A stretch of DNA of 64,000 nucleotides. It comes from Linyphia triangularis. Taxonomy: Eukaryota; Arthropoda; Arachnida; Araneae; Linyphiidae. Shown here piece after piece: positions 46,705 through 59,729 of this stretch. The DNA is taken from the NCBI GenBank assembly GCA_963978545.1, contig OZ021722.1, positions 40,007,365 through 40,071,364 of the forward strand, in the 5' to 3' direction. The position numbers and the translations under genes were made by a program. The stretch's first letter is position 1, and the number at the start of each line of letters is the position of its first letter. Under the pieces are notes generated by a model. That model searched no databases and was not told the origin of the DNA. It saw only the letters and a program-made list of their open reading frames with translations.

Positions 46705-48621
46705 CTAGATTATTTGCAAGCTATAACATTAAACTTTAACTTGATTTAAACTAGGTAATACTACTATAGAAATAAATATACTAAGTAAAATGGCCTAATC
46801 TATTTACACACTGGCTCTTGTGTTAAGTTGTAAATTTTAAAAGAAACGGAAAAAAAAAAATTAGCATTAACAAGCAGTTATTCATTAGACATTGATATTT
46901 ATTACGATTCACATCTCATGGTTCCAACCTTATGTTATTTTTCTGTGGACTGAGCTTATTGGCAAAAATCTAGATAGATGCATCTGGGTTACACATTACA
47001 TAAAAATAGTCTAATTGGTCTTATGAAACTAAAAAAAATTTAAATTTCTGGAAGCAATAACCCTCCAATAATCATTTCCAGAATTACTTCACCTTCCTCA
47101 ATAAAGGATCGTTCCCTTTATCAAGGAAGATATTCACTGTATGAGTATATCAGATAATTAATGTTGGGTGATTGGATCCAAATGTAATTCTTAGATTTAG
47201 TGTTTCACACAGGAAGTTTTACGTTTTTTACCAGTCATGTCTCTTGTTGCAACTTCCTTGATTTTTATTGACATTGTTTAAAATCGATTTTCTGCCAGTT
47301 AGTGTGGTTCTGCAAACAAGAAAAAAGGACACTCATTTAGGAGATAAAAATTGTTCAACTATTAAATTAGAAATTTGTAGGTTTCCACTAATTAGTATAA
47401 ATATATTGTGATTAATGTAAGAACTGTGCAGTACACTAAATACTATATATCAGACATTTTACACATACATTCTTTCATTTTCAATAATTAGCATAAATAT
47501 CATGTGATTAATGGTAGAAGTGTAACTTGTAGAGTAATGATTGAAATAAAATCTCTTGTACTTCTAGAATTCAGTAAAAATACTAATTTTTTTTCTTCAA
47601 TTGCCACCAAAGGTTCAACAAGTTATTTTAGAATTAAAGCAAAAATTTGAAAGAGGAATTTCAATTTAGTTTTGGATCCATGTGCATATATAATCTTTAC
47701 ATGATTGTGCAGTTACAATTTCACATGTTGATATTTTTTAATGATTTTCTATAATACTTCTCAAGCAGTCAGTATTGGAAAATAAATGTTTTCAAGAAAT
47801 AATACATAAAAAATAATAATAATAAAAAAATGAGTATTGTGTCAGTGACCAAAATATCACTATTAAATAGCAATATAATTTTGAACTGGAAGCAGAATTC
47901 TTTTAACACAACTAACAATATTTTGCTTTCAAATTAAGCATCCCTGATGAATAAACTAACATCTTTAAGAAAAGAAAAAGATCAAACAATTATATATATT
48001 ATATTACTAACATATTCAAGCTTTGTGATTCAACAGTTTACCAGAGCTCCCACTCTTCATCCAAACTAAAAAATAATGCAGTTTTAATAACAACATAACA
48101 AAATATGTAACGCAAATGTGTGAAAGGTTAAGATATTTTCTTGCTCAAGCGCTATACTGTACCAGAACATCCTTAAAAAAAGATGTAAATGCCTTCTGGA
48201 AGTTCTCTTAAGAGAAACTGTTTAGCAATTGCATCTCAAATGAGAGGAAACAAGTTTAGAAATGGATGATATAAAGATTTCTTAAGGGCCATTAAAGATG
48301 AGAACTGAAAGGCCTGTAGGAAATTTTTCTATTATATTTTAAGGGATGGAAAGATATGCAATTTTTCATTCAAAACCAGCTAATAATGCTAAAATATTTT
48401 CTTTATTACTAAGTAAGTTCTGATGTTAACAAAAGTATTTCTTATGCAAATACCAAGGTTTTTATACTTTAGCTATTTTATATTAACATTTTAAAAGAAT
48501 AGTTTTTCATTTAAAATTATCACAGAAAATAACACAAAGCAAGTCAAAACATACCTTTTAATAAACACTTCTAGTTACGAAGGTATATTTTATACAAATA
48601 ATTATTTTAATTTTTCTAACT
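46705..48621. other. Spacer between retrotransposon B and neugrin; no gene recognised
   Basis: AT-rich sequence without convincing exons or ORFs. The neugrin 3' UTR should lie at the right end, reading leftwards from 48622. Confidence 0.5.
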
Positions 48622-50763
48622 TTATTTTGGAACTTTATAAAGAAACTCGCCATCATCATCATATACCGATTGCCCCACTTTATAAACAGTACCCTTCTTG
48701 CGTGATTTATTTGGCAAGTGAATTTTTGATTGAACAAGTTTTCCTTTTGGATGTTGATATCCAAGTTTATCGTCATAAAAGTAAATAACCTCCCCTTTTT
48801 TGGATATGTCTCGATTCAATTCAAACGTTTCTTTTTTGAATTTGGAAATTTTTGTAAACAATTCTTTTGAATCAACTGGATTTGTCAAATTCTGTTTTAT
48901 TTTCACTGTAGACTGTTGCTCCATCCACTCAGCATACCGAGGATCTGATTTAAACTTCTGGGAAGTAACTTCATCTCTCAAATTTTCTTTGAACTGACTA
49001 TGCAACACGTCTGCATCATTCAACTTACTCCTCGGTTTAGACACAAGAGAGTTGCTAGTGTAGTCTTCATCATCCGTTTCGTCATCCACATGATATTTAT
49101 TTCTATTAAGCTCATCAGAAACCTTTCTCTGATGCTTCTGGCGTCTCCACGAGTTAGCTGAAACATCACCAACCTGCAACTCATCATTGTTACTAGGAAT
49201 ATCCTTAGGTAAATCTTTGTTTTTCTTGTAGTCTATGTATTGCTGAATTATTGCAGAATATTCTCCCACTTCTTTTTCTTCAGGGAAGATTACTGTTTTA
49301 TTGATAACAGGAGGCACATTTGGTAGATTAGGATTCCCATTGTAATGTTCTTTCATTATTTTGCCTTCATCCCACATATGTTGGGTGAAAGGAGAAATCA
49401 ATGGTGAAGGTGTTCTTGACTTTAAGAGTTCCCACCGCTGGGCAACTTCTTTGTCATGCTGTTGTATCCTCTCTGGTGACTGGAGAACAAAGGTGCTCTT
49501 TAACAGTTTCTGGAAATATAATAACATTCAGATTTATAATGAAGCTTATAACAGATCAATTGATTTAAATTTTTAAATATTCTTATAGTAAGAAAATTCA
49601 AAATTTTAACACATGTATGAATATTTATGTTACCTTCCTTTTTTTTCTTGTTTTTATAAATACAAGAAGAATTTATCTTGGAACATAAAATATATCTCCG
49701 CAAAATATTGACTAGCAATCAAAATATAACATGAAAATTAATAAAAATAAATTTTAGCTTGGAAGCAGCTCCATCACTACAAGTTATATTGTACCAAGGA
49801 GATAATTCACTTGTTTCAGCAGTTCTAACATGCTGGAGTTCACTGGAGATTTCCAGAATATACATTTAATGACAAACCTTAGTATTGCTTTTTAATATAG
49901 TTTTCCCTTTCAAAGCATATTTTTTATTTTCAATCCCTTCACGGATAACCCAATAACATTCCTGTGTTTCAATAGTCTATGTCTGCACTTTCCTAGTTAA
50001 ACTGCATATTGAAAACTCGCATTAGCTTATTATTGTGTCAAAGTTAGTTTTCCACATCTTTGCTAACTTAACTTCTGCTGAGATAGGCATAATCACACGC
50101 ATTATTGTGCATTTTCCAGAGTTTCCATGAGATGATTTATTCATTCTATTGCCATCTGTTCAATTAAGACCATTACTCTCCCAAGTAACTAAATAAATGA
50201 TTTCCATGACTGCAATTAAAGATAATTTTTCCTGACTCGCCACATACTGTTAACTTTACCAAATGATTTAAACATTTCATATTTAAATGTTAAAACATCC
50301 CAACAAAAAGTAAAATTGCTCAGAAACCATGGAATTTACGAAGTAAAACAGAGATTGTCCTGAAATACTAACCGTATATATCTCAACTAATATATTAAAT
50401 GCAACATCTGTTAGTATGTTTCATAAATTTAGGACTATGTTTTTTCTATAGTTATTTTCATTGATAATTAAACATAGAAAATAAGTCATACAGAGATCAT
50501 AGCAAATTCTTAAAGGTCCCTTTCTAGCTCCTAATATACACGCCATGTGATTTCAAAAAGAATATGGGCCTGTTGCTGGTGTGTTGAAAAGGATTGAAAT
50601 AATAGAAATGTTGGTATTTAATGTGACATAGAATCTATAAAGTTTAGGATTATATTTAAATGAAGAATATAAAAAGAAAAACTATTTAACTAGTAAAAAG
50701 ATTATTAATAGTTATAATTTTTACTATTTTAATATTTTTATGACTACCCTAACCTTTTAAAGT

Positions 50764-50808
<45 letters not shown>

Positions 50809-53690
50809 CCTTACAAACCTTGCACTGTATTTGTTAAGAAACTGTTTTAGAAATAACCTAATTTTTCTGAGTAAATTAAGTGATTTTCGAGCTCAAGTCC
50901 AGTAAATTTTTGACAAACTAAATAAAAAATATCATAAAATAATAATTGTGAAGGACTTCAATTATGGTATTCAACAATAATATGATAATTTAAATTTCAA
51001 GATTTGACAATAGGCATTGAGGTTTTGGTAAGGAACTTACTTTAACACCGTTAACAGTAATTGGAAAAGATTGAGATAATGTTTCTGGACTCCACTGTTC
51101 AGGGTCCATTCTGTGCAAGTAGCGTATTTGTTCTTTAGCAGCATGAGTAAGCAATGTAGTCTCTCTTTCAAGCTTGAAGTACTTTTGTCCAATAATTTTT
51201 TTCTTAACAAATGACTTATAACTTGCATCTTCCCTGTAAAAATATTAAAAGTAAAATATACAAACTGGCACACAATATTAATTATGAAACAAATCATTCT
51301 ACAAAACAATAGTTTTGAAGCTTTTTTGCTTTGCATAGAACTTTAATAAAGTGTTTACAAATAAAACATTATTATCATAATATATAGTTTAAAATGCTAT
51401 AAAAAATTACTTAATTTTTCTTAAAAAGTTTGATTTTTGAGGCTAGGTCCAGCAATTTTTGAAGAGGCTAAATTCAATAATATCCTTAAAGAGTGTAAGA
51501 AAAAAGTTCATAAAATGTTATGCAAATAACATCGCTATTTCAGAGTTCCCACTGAAATCACAGATCAATGACTTTTGAGGACCTAAAAAGTATTTTAAAA
51601 GACTGTCAAAAATTTGATTTCAGGTATGTCTTTAATGTGAGATTTTATAGCTGCTTTGCAACTAGCGCTAATATCGAAATCTTTTATGTCCAATTTGCAT
51701 TTTCCCTTATGAACAGACTTGATGATGTTGCAATCCATTTTTCATATGCACTGTACTTTAGCCATAGCACATTAAATGGGCACTTTAGGGCATAGAATAC
51801 TTGAAAAATGCCTCTGCTAAAAAACCAAATGAAGTACAAGTTGACATATGTGAAATACAAATATATCAGGCAATTCCGGAGCAGAGCGGATAAGTGACAG
51901 TCTCACTCTCTAGGGAATAAGATTTGAATTTTTATAAATATTGCCATCGCATACAACATCAGTAAAAATTAAGGATTAAGGACTTTTAGGGAACTCGAAG
52001 CATTTTCAAGTACTTTTAAGGGCCTCTAAATATTTTCAAGCACTTTTAAGGCCTTGAAAACAAGTTTAAAAATATTATGCACATTAATGACTTGCGTCCA
52101 AGGACATGATTGTCATGTCTGTGGGCCACTGCAGGCTGCTTGCTTTATCAGTAATTAATTTGACATATTTCTTTGATGTCATTATTTTTTATTAGCTATA
52201 AAGTATGTTAAACAATATTATGCCTGATAGGTGATTGGTTAGCACACCATAAAACTTTTATGAATAGTAATTTCATTTTAATTAATATAATATTTTTAAA
52301 CGCAAGACTGACGCATTATGTCCTTGGACAGCAGTTTTCAGTTGTTTAACAGTCTACCAGGTGACACAAAAAGTCAATTGTGATATAGGAAAGAAGTCTA
52401 ATGTAACCATTTTGGTTCCATTACACATTGTGCATTCAATTTTTCAATGCAACAATCATATTCTATTATTTACATGTGAAATAGGTGCAAATGTTAAGAT
52501 CATGCCATCATTAATGCGACCAGATTCTTCTGACTAAAAATTAGGACATGTTTCTGCCAATGGGGAAAAGGGTAATTTTTTTCATATTATATTTATTGGG
52601 TTCAGAACACACAACTCCAAAATCTTCAATGTTCGAGCTTTTTTCTGAAGATATACAATTGACTTTGTAATTCATATGTTTATTTAATTTTACAAATGAC
52701 TTTCAGCCATACTTTACATAATAATTTGAGGCAGTTGAATTAAACAAGTTTTTATCTGATTTTAGGAAATCCAGAAACTTTCTGCAAGAATATGAAAAGT
52801 TAATTTTATTTATTAACTAACATTTCAGAATATTTTCCCAGAAAATTGTGTCTTCTCAGAAGCCCAAATATTATTAACAATGGGAAATGTCCTTTCAAAG
52901 ACAGCTGTTGTAAAATCAGTTAAGAATAATGAAATACTAATTATTAATTACTTATTTGATAGTATTAATTGTATACATATAAATTTAGTCATATCATGTT
53001 CATAAACCAAAAGTTCCACTTAAAACTAAAAAACAAGGAATTCCACATGCCCATAAACGTCATCCCATGGACTCTCTATATATTATCAGACAATATCTGC
53101 CAATGGCATAATTGGATTGTAAATGATATGGGGGGAAATTTTTTAGGCATTTAAAAATTTCAATAATTTCTTTCTTTATTGATGATGAAACATTGCGTAC
53201 TGTGAAGAAATATTGCGTACCATGTTTCTATTGTTGGTTATAACATATTTTTTTAATTACTCTTAGCTAAAATGCTTTCAAAAATATCTGAAAACCTAAT
53301 ATTACACCTCTGATCGATGGCAGTACCGTGCTCTTAAAGTTACCCTTCCAATTTTTATCTAAGAATTATTAAGTCTTATGCTACGAACCCAAAATCTCCA
53401 CGGTTAAATTTTGTAGCTGCATCAATAGCTTCTCCAAAGTCTTCACCACGATTTAACGCTTCTTCAACAGCAATATCATCAACATGAACTTTAGATTTGA
53501 TGCTCTTAATAAAATCTTGATAATTTCGAATATTTTCATATTCATCATCTGGCTGATCAATTGTTTTTATTGATCCTTTTAATAGTTTAGTATCTCCACC
53601 TCGCCTTGCGTTTCTCAAATACCGAAATAATATAATAGGTTGACCGACATGTTTAAAAGAAATTTTGGTTGATCTAAACCAAAATGCCAT
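48622..53690 (-). CDS. NGRN: Neugrin homologue, mitochondrial rRNA/ribosome assembly factor, 460 aa
   Basis: Neugrin is a mitochondrial matrix protein needed for 16S rRNA stability and mitochondrial translation (known for human NGRN). Exons (minus): 53389-53690, 51041-51233, 48622-49509. Phases are continuous. The N-terminus is basic and hydrophobic (MAFWFRSTKISF...RYLRNARRGG), like a mitochondrial presequence. Exons 2-3 carry the family core: AAKEQIRYLHRMDPEQWSPE, LSQSFPITVNGVKKLLKSTF, then HDKEVAQRWELLKS. Human NGRN has the same arrangement (MEQIRYLHEEFPESW...VIRRVLKSKF). The homologue is longer than human (291 aa), with an acidic/basic low-complexity C-terminal extension. Exon 1 must use the donor GG|GTTCGT, which is weak; reading through adds three residues and stops. 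Confidence 0.88.
50765..50804. repeat. T40 homopolymer in neugrin intron 2
   Basis: Uninterrupted T run. On the gene strand it is poly(A), possibly the tail of a decayed retroposed copy, although no body is recognisable beside it. Confidence 0.9.
51541..52085. mobile_element. hAT-like MITE, copy 2 (inverted relative of 39878-40244)
   Basis: Starts CAGAGTTCCCACTGAAATCA, matching the reverse-complemented right end of copy 1. It ends in the same AAGCACTTTTAAGGCCTTGAAAAC-type stretch that mirrors the left part of copy 1, but the terminal CAGGGTTC is lost near 52085. Non-coding. It lies in neugrin intron 1. Confidence 0.5.
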
Positions 53691-53955
53691 AGCTATATAT
53701 ATATTTTAATGTCTTCAAACGTAATTTAACAAAAATTCGATTATCATCGAATATTTCAAACTAAATCTTATGTCAAAGATTTGTTTGAAAAGCAAGCAAG
53801 ATTCAGGATAGTAAATAAACAAAGCTTTTAAAGAGTTGAGTGCACACATTGCTACTCCTAAAAGAGACAAACACAAAATAGAAACGTTACAAAGGTGACG
53901 TCATTTCTCTTGTATATATCATAGTAACATGTGTTGACCAAGTGTGATTGTAGAT

Positions 53956-55985
53956 CAGTGATTCTCAAGTGCCGCCAAATTCTTAATGTGTGCCGCCAAA
54001 TTTTAGAAATGTATATAGTAAAAATTATAATGCTTTTTTTTATAACGAGTAAAGTTTAAATTAAAGAAAAGTACTTATATATGAATATTGCAACGAAGAA
54101 TTTTCACTTTCACCGCTTCGTTACATATATCTCTGGGTCTCATTTTTTACCTATTTTTTACTCTAGTTTTTTACATACAACCCCCTGCAGGTGTGTGAGT
54201 GTGCGTCTTGTTGTCTGATGTTTGGAAAACACATCCGTTGAGACTTTATTTCCCACGAATTCCGTGGGAGATTTCAAAGATCACTTCGCCACTTTCGGAT
54301 TAGATTTCTACGCAAAATCCCAGTTTCACCCAGCTGTACCATATGAACTTCAGCCCTTTGTCTGAAAAAGCTCAAATAGCTTCTTATGAAATAGATTAAT
54401 TGATTGCAGTTAAATTAAAACATCACAATTTGGCTGAAGAAATTATATTACCAGCTTGTCGTAAAATTGTAAAAATAGTGATTGGTAGATCAGCAGATAT
54501 TGATATTTGTAAAATATCAGTTTCGAATGACACAAACCATCGCAGAATCAGAGATATGTCGCAAAATATTAAACAAAATACTGCAAAAACTCTTGCAAAT
54601 TCAAATTTTGCTCTACATATCGATGAAACAACAGATATTACGGGAAAAGCTCAATTAATTGCATTCGTTCGATTTATTTACGAAAATGATATAATTAATC
54701 AATTTTTATGTTGTCGTGAGTTACCTAATTTTACAACTGGCAAACATATTTTTGATGTAATTAGTTCATATTTAGAAGAAATTAAAGTTAATTCGAATTC
54801 ATGTATTGGCATTTGCACAGATGGTGCTCCAGCTATGACTGGACGTCTAAAAGGATTTGTAGCACATGTTAAAGAACTGAATGGGGATATATTAGTTACA
54901 CATTGTTTTTTGCATCGAGAAGCACTTGTTACAAAATATTTGTAATCAGAATTGAAAATAGTTCGGGAACAATGTGTTAAAATGGTTAATGATATAAAAT
55001 CAAGACCATTAAAAAGTCGCTTATTCAGTAATTTATGCCAAGCTATGGAAGCTAAGTACGAATCCTTGTTACTGCATACGGAAGTAAGGTGGTTGTCCAA
55101 AGGAAAAGTTTTATCTCGTGTACTGGAATTAAAAGACGAAATGAAAATGTTTTTTGAACAAAATAAAAATTATGATTTTGTTCATTTGTTGAAAGATAAA
55201 ATATGGTGTGCTAAACTAGCTTACTTATCAGACATTTTTGAAGAATGAAGCTCAGGAAGGATATTTGGAAAAGTTTGAGTCAGTCCCAAAAGATTTTAAT
55301 AAAATTATTCATAAAATTGTTATTGACCATTTGACAACATTAGAGGAGAGAATTATTCATTATTTCCCAAATTTCGATATAAAAAAGTTTGATTGGGTTC
55401 GTAATCCATTTGTGATAACGAATATTTCTGTATTTGAATTAACTTTGAATGAAGAGGAAGAACTAATTTCGCTTTCTAATAATATAGATTTAATTTTAAA
55501 ATATTCAGAAGAATCAACTAATTCATTTTGGATTAACATTAGATGCGATTATCCCATGATAGCCAAAAAACCTTTAAAAATATTATTACAATTTTCTACA
55601 TCTTATTTGTGTGAATTTGGATTTTCAGAATTAACCAACATAAAAACGAAAAAAAGATCGAGACTGTTAAATGTAGAAGATGATATGAGAGTAGCATTGT
55701 CATTTTTAAGACCAAATATTAGTGAAATTATCAAAAAACATCAAACTCAAATTTCTCCTTAAAAGTATTCTTACTATTCATTTGTAATTAATCCCTTAAT
55801 AAACGTACTGTTGTTTTGTAGTACATATTATATTATTTTGCATTCCAAATTATTATCATAAACTATTTTGCACAGTGTATTATAGGTAAGTAAACAACTT
55901 TTAAACTTATCTTTTTCTTTGTGTGCCGCCAAATTTTGAAATCGTTAAAAGTGTGCCGCAACAAAAAAAAGGTTGAGAATCACTG
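53956..55985 (+). mobile_element. hAT DNA transposon, 2030 bp, decayed
   Basis: The termini are CAGTGATTCTCAAGTGCCGC and, reverse-complemented, CAGTGATTCTCAACC. Flanking octamers TTGTAGAT and GATTAGAT match at five of eight, compatible with an eroded 8-bp target duplication. The motif GTGTGCCGCCAAATTTT occurs just inside both ends, probably as subterminal transposase-binding repeats. It encloses a transposase pseudogene and lies 265 bp upstream of the neugrin ATG. Confidence 0.85.
54363..55762 (+). pseudogene. hAT transposase pseudogene (ZBED5/SCAND3-like)
   Basis: The segment encodes the hAT catalytic core in order: HNLAEEIILPACRKIV, then LHIDETTDITGKAQL (first Asp), then CTDGAPAMTGRLKGFVAHVKE (second Asp), then THCFLHREAL, LLHTEVRWLSKGKVLSR, and the C-terminal dimerisation part (SFWINIRCDYP, LCEFGFSELTNIKTKKRS). 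This order matches ZBED5/SCAND3-type transposases. Breaks: a stop just before LIAVKLKHHN, a stop at 54943-54945 after HREALVTKYL, and a frame change with apparent deletion near 55238-55248. The N-terminal BED zinc finger is missing. It is not functional as it stands. Confidence 0.9.
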
Positions 55986-57149
55986 GATTAGATTATATAA
56001 AAAGCGGCATTTTTCATGTGTATAGTAGTGCAGTATAATATTTTTTTTTAAATGGTTATAGATATAGACGAATACTCATACTTAGTTCGCTTTCTTTCAG
56101 AAATCAAAAGGGATGATTGAGAAGGTGAGCAATTGTTTGTGTTTTCTCTTAAAATCATACATTTTTTAATTAAGAATCTTATAAAGAGGATATAATAATA
56201 TGCAGAAAATTTGTCAAATAATGTTCAACATTGAAATTTTTTTCACCAGAGAATTTTCTTTTCATAAAATTTTAAAAAGTTCATCTTTAAGAATCTATGA
56301 ACGCGGCAGTGTTCCGTCACCATATAAGTGATTTCAAAGCATGCAAGTGACCGAGTTTAGGTCAGTCTCTCGCAACTCTGCTTCTACTATAGCTGGAACC
56401 CTTACTTTTTGTCATCGTGAGTGGTGAGTGGACATGGTGAGTGGACGAAAATTAACAACATAATTGTTAACACTGAAGAAATGAACATGTCAAAAATGTC
56501 TTTGAAAATCGCCAATGTCACCGGAAATTTCTTCTTCTGTTTCTGATTATTCTAGTTGTGACCACAACTTTAGCTAGACCTGCAAATAAAATGGTTTGAT
56601 GAATTTATTATTATTATTTTATTTTTCTCAGATCGATTAGACTACATGTCTTTTATATGTTTTAATGCATATAAAAGAATATATATTTAATGCATATAAA
56701 AGATTTTAACCACCAGAAATTATCCGGAAGTAGGGAAGTTTAGCCAGGTAATAAATGATTAAAATGGATCAACAAATTTCGGATATTCTTCTTTTGTCGA
56801 CAAAGCCAACTTTGATATTTTAAGTTGCTATTATTCAAACAGTATGTTTAAAAATAATAGTAAGAATTACATATTTTTCAAGTAAATTTCATGGTTATCA
56901 AAGCTCCGAAAACATGTGTTTTAACTTCGAGTTATAGAACATTCATTTAAATATAGTTTTAATATATCAAGGTGCCTGATTGGTTTTAATCACACACCTT
57001 CTGATCACTGATCACGTGTCGCCATAATGACCATATCACCAAAAGTCGCTCGAGTTTCTCGCAAAATGTTAACAAACATTACTTTCTTAACTCTTTATTT
57101 TATTATGTCATACTTTCTCTTTATCATTAGTTATTTTCTTATTATGTAT

Positions 57150-57270
57150 TTGTATGTATGTATGTATGTATGTATGTATGTATGTATGTATGTATGTATG
57201 TATGTATGTATGTATGTATGTATGTATGTATGTATGTATGTATGTATGTATGTATGTTTGTATGTATGTA
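57150..57270. repeat. (TATG)n microsatellite, about 120 bp
   Basis: Tetranucleotide array with one interruption (TGTTTG) near the right end. The plus-strand Met-Tyr-Val-Cys repeat frame across it is an artefact. Confidence 0.97.
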
Positions 57271-57974
57271 AGTTAAAACTAGTTTGTACATGTTTCAACA
57301 ATGATTAAACTTATTTTTTGTTGTGATAATGATGATACTTATTTAAAGGAAATGTAACGAGCTTATAATTGCAAAACTAAATCTCTCTACAATATTGCAG
57401 CATGGTATTTTTTGTTGCTCTCAATACATGTGAATCGTACTCGTATGAGTCTAACACGTAGCTTATAGGATTACCCACATTTCGCGTTTAGAGCACGAAA
57501 TGATTAACGAATGAATCGCGCAAGCAAACTCAACGAATTGATACCTCTCTCCACCATCCCCCCCCCCTCCCCCCCAAAAAAAGTTCCTTGTAAAAAATCA
57601 GCCAAAGAAATGGCCAGCCAGAAAAAGTTATGAAATCTAATTGTTCCTACCAGGCGGCCGCATTTAATTTCATTGAAAATTAATCAATTTAGGAATTTTT
57701 CAAAAGTTAAAAATATGCTGCATTCATTTCCACCTTTTGTTCTAATCAACAAAAAATTGTCTGTTTTTAATTTCAGCTCTATTGGACATTTGCTTTGTGA
57801 CGCTCAAATGCCTTGAAGTTAGAGCATCGAAAACATATAAATTTAAATTCCGTTCAAAAGGCTAGAACTTTTCCTAATCTCGATCATTTTCCTGTTTCTT
57901 CTTAAAGAAATTTATGTGGGCCACTCCAAGCAAATCCCAGTAATTATTTAAAAACATTCTAAATCATTTTTTTC

Positions 57975-57979
<5 letters not shown>

Positions 57980-58041
<62 letters not shown>
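57980..58041. repeat. (TA)n microsatellite, 62 bp
   Basis: Uninterrupted TA dinucleotides following a T-rich stretch. Confidence 0.96.
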
Positions 58042-58043
<2 letters not shown>

Positions 58044-58409
58044 TATAGCATTGTTGAATAGTATTTCATCCTAAAAGACGATTTGGTAGCAGTTGGCTGA
58101 GTATTTTTACGTTCTCCGGCAACTTTGTATAAATCAAATTGTTTCGCATTTTAATCGTTTGCGAGAATGTTATTTTTGGATTCCTGAATGAGGGTAACGT
58201 CATTTACAATAAATGTCTACTCAAGTTTATGAATTCCATTTTTATAACCTGGATCATCTTTCCATGTTGAAGGGTCCTAGTCGACGAAATTTCTGCTAAT
58301 AGAAAATTTTCTTAAGAAAGTTTTTGAGGAGTTACGAAAGACAAAAAGTAAAGGTTTTTAAAAGAAGAAAAAGTCTTCAGTTGATTTTTCCCCCCCTTGT
58401 ACCTTTTAC

Positions 58410-58535
58410 TGCTTCCAGCATAATTTGAGCCAGATTTGTAAGAACCTCTATTGGAACATCGTCATCAAATAAGGATAAAGCCATACTTTCGGGAATTAAA
58501 TATAAGATGTGGAAATGATTTTTCTTTGTAGCAGC
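58410..58535 (-). CDS. Orphan exon-like segment, 42 codons, RPAP3_C-like pattern
   Basis: An AG|GCT acceptor after TTTATTTAAAG and a GCA|GTAAAA donor bound a 126-nt phase-0 open stretch. It encodes NHFHILYLIPESMALSLFDD then VPIEVLTNLAQIMLEA. The pattern L.L(I)P......LF.....P.EVL......L resembles the C-terminal domain of RPAP3/SPAG1-type proteins. The preceding conserved Trp segment is not visible here, and I found no partner exons. The open frame continues to 58763, but its upstream part looks intronic. It may be one exon of a gene with far-spread exons, or an exon fossil. Confidence 0.3.
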
Positions 58536-59091
58536 CTTTAAATAAATTTTATTATAATTTATCAGTTGACGTATAAGTAGAAAATCAGGACAAGGTGTTT
58601 TAATTACTTCTAATGACAGAAACCCAGCTCGAACATACACTCGACCAAGTAAAATAGATATTCTTTTGAAAGAGTTCTTCTCTCTATGAAATAACTGATA
58701 TTGGTATTGAAACAAGTAATTAATTCCCCAAAAAATTAAACTCCGACGCTTGGAGATAACCATTAGCTAGTCGTTTTTTAAAAGATCTTTTACTATCTTT
58801 ATTTATTTTATTTTTTTTTATTTACCATCCAAGTTATTCAATATAATTGTTTCAAATGTTATGTTACGAAAGTCAGGTCCCGACTTAGAAATGCAGGGGC
58901 CCTGGGCACCGACCCTAATAGGTGACCCCTTCTCATGAAAAACGTCTTGCGAAAGAACATTCTACCAGTAAATGAGGCCTTATATACCAAATGTAATAAA
59001 ATTAAGATTGTTTGAATAATAATTTAGATAAGCAAAAAATTGCATCAAATGAATTGCACAGGAAATGGCATTTATTACAGTAAAATGGATA

Positions 59092-59122
<31 letters not shown>

Positions 59123-59694
59123 TTCCTGCATTTTTTTTTCTTTCTTTTCTTTCTTTTTTTTTTTTTTTTTAACGAATGAAATTAATTTATATTTATGAAG
59201 AATTTATTTCTGTTTCCAAATATTCAAACAAAAGTTCTTTTAAAAAATTAGTTATTTAAATATTAAAAAAAGAAAATTCCAGAAAACCTCATCAAATCGC
59301 TTTCCGAATAAAACGTCACTTTATGGCTGTGACGTCAAGAGATCCTTCCGCTTCCATGGATATCTTGAAGTTTCTGTCAAATAGTTAGCGTGAGTTTTTC
59401 AGACAATTTCCATATACCATGCTGGTCATTTTCCCCGCCAAATCTAACAGGCGAACTTTGGTTGCTAATTAAAAAAAAAAGGGGGGAAAAGCGCAGTGAG
59501 CAGAAATTGTTGTGTTTATGGCCTTTTCTAAACATTTAGAATTGAATAAAAAAAAGTTGTCCACTGAAATAAAGGGGAAATCTCTCGCTACAATTTAAAC
59601 ATATACTTAAGTAAAAAATAGTTAAATGCATTCAAATAAAACTTATAGGTGTGTATATGCTTACTGACGATAGGTATAACAAGTCTCCCATTTA

Positions 59695-59729
<35 letters not shown>

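Larger units (their letters stand above)
55986..58409. other. Gene-poor stretch with microsatellites
   Basis: No certain gene. A possible short 5' exon is discussed in the findings (56052-56124). Otherwise AT-rich sequence with the (TATG)n and (TA)n arrays listed separately and a C-run at about 57560-57575. Confidence 0.5.

Noticed and set aside
57027..57308. 93-codon ORF of repeated Met-Tyr-Val-Cys
   Set aside because: Encoded by the (TATG)n microsatellite; no family features outside it.
58411..58763. Whole 128-codon minus ORF as a gene
   Set aside because: Only the 126-nt part bounded by splice-like sites looks coding; the upstream part reads like intron and lacks conserved features.
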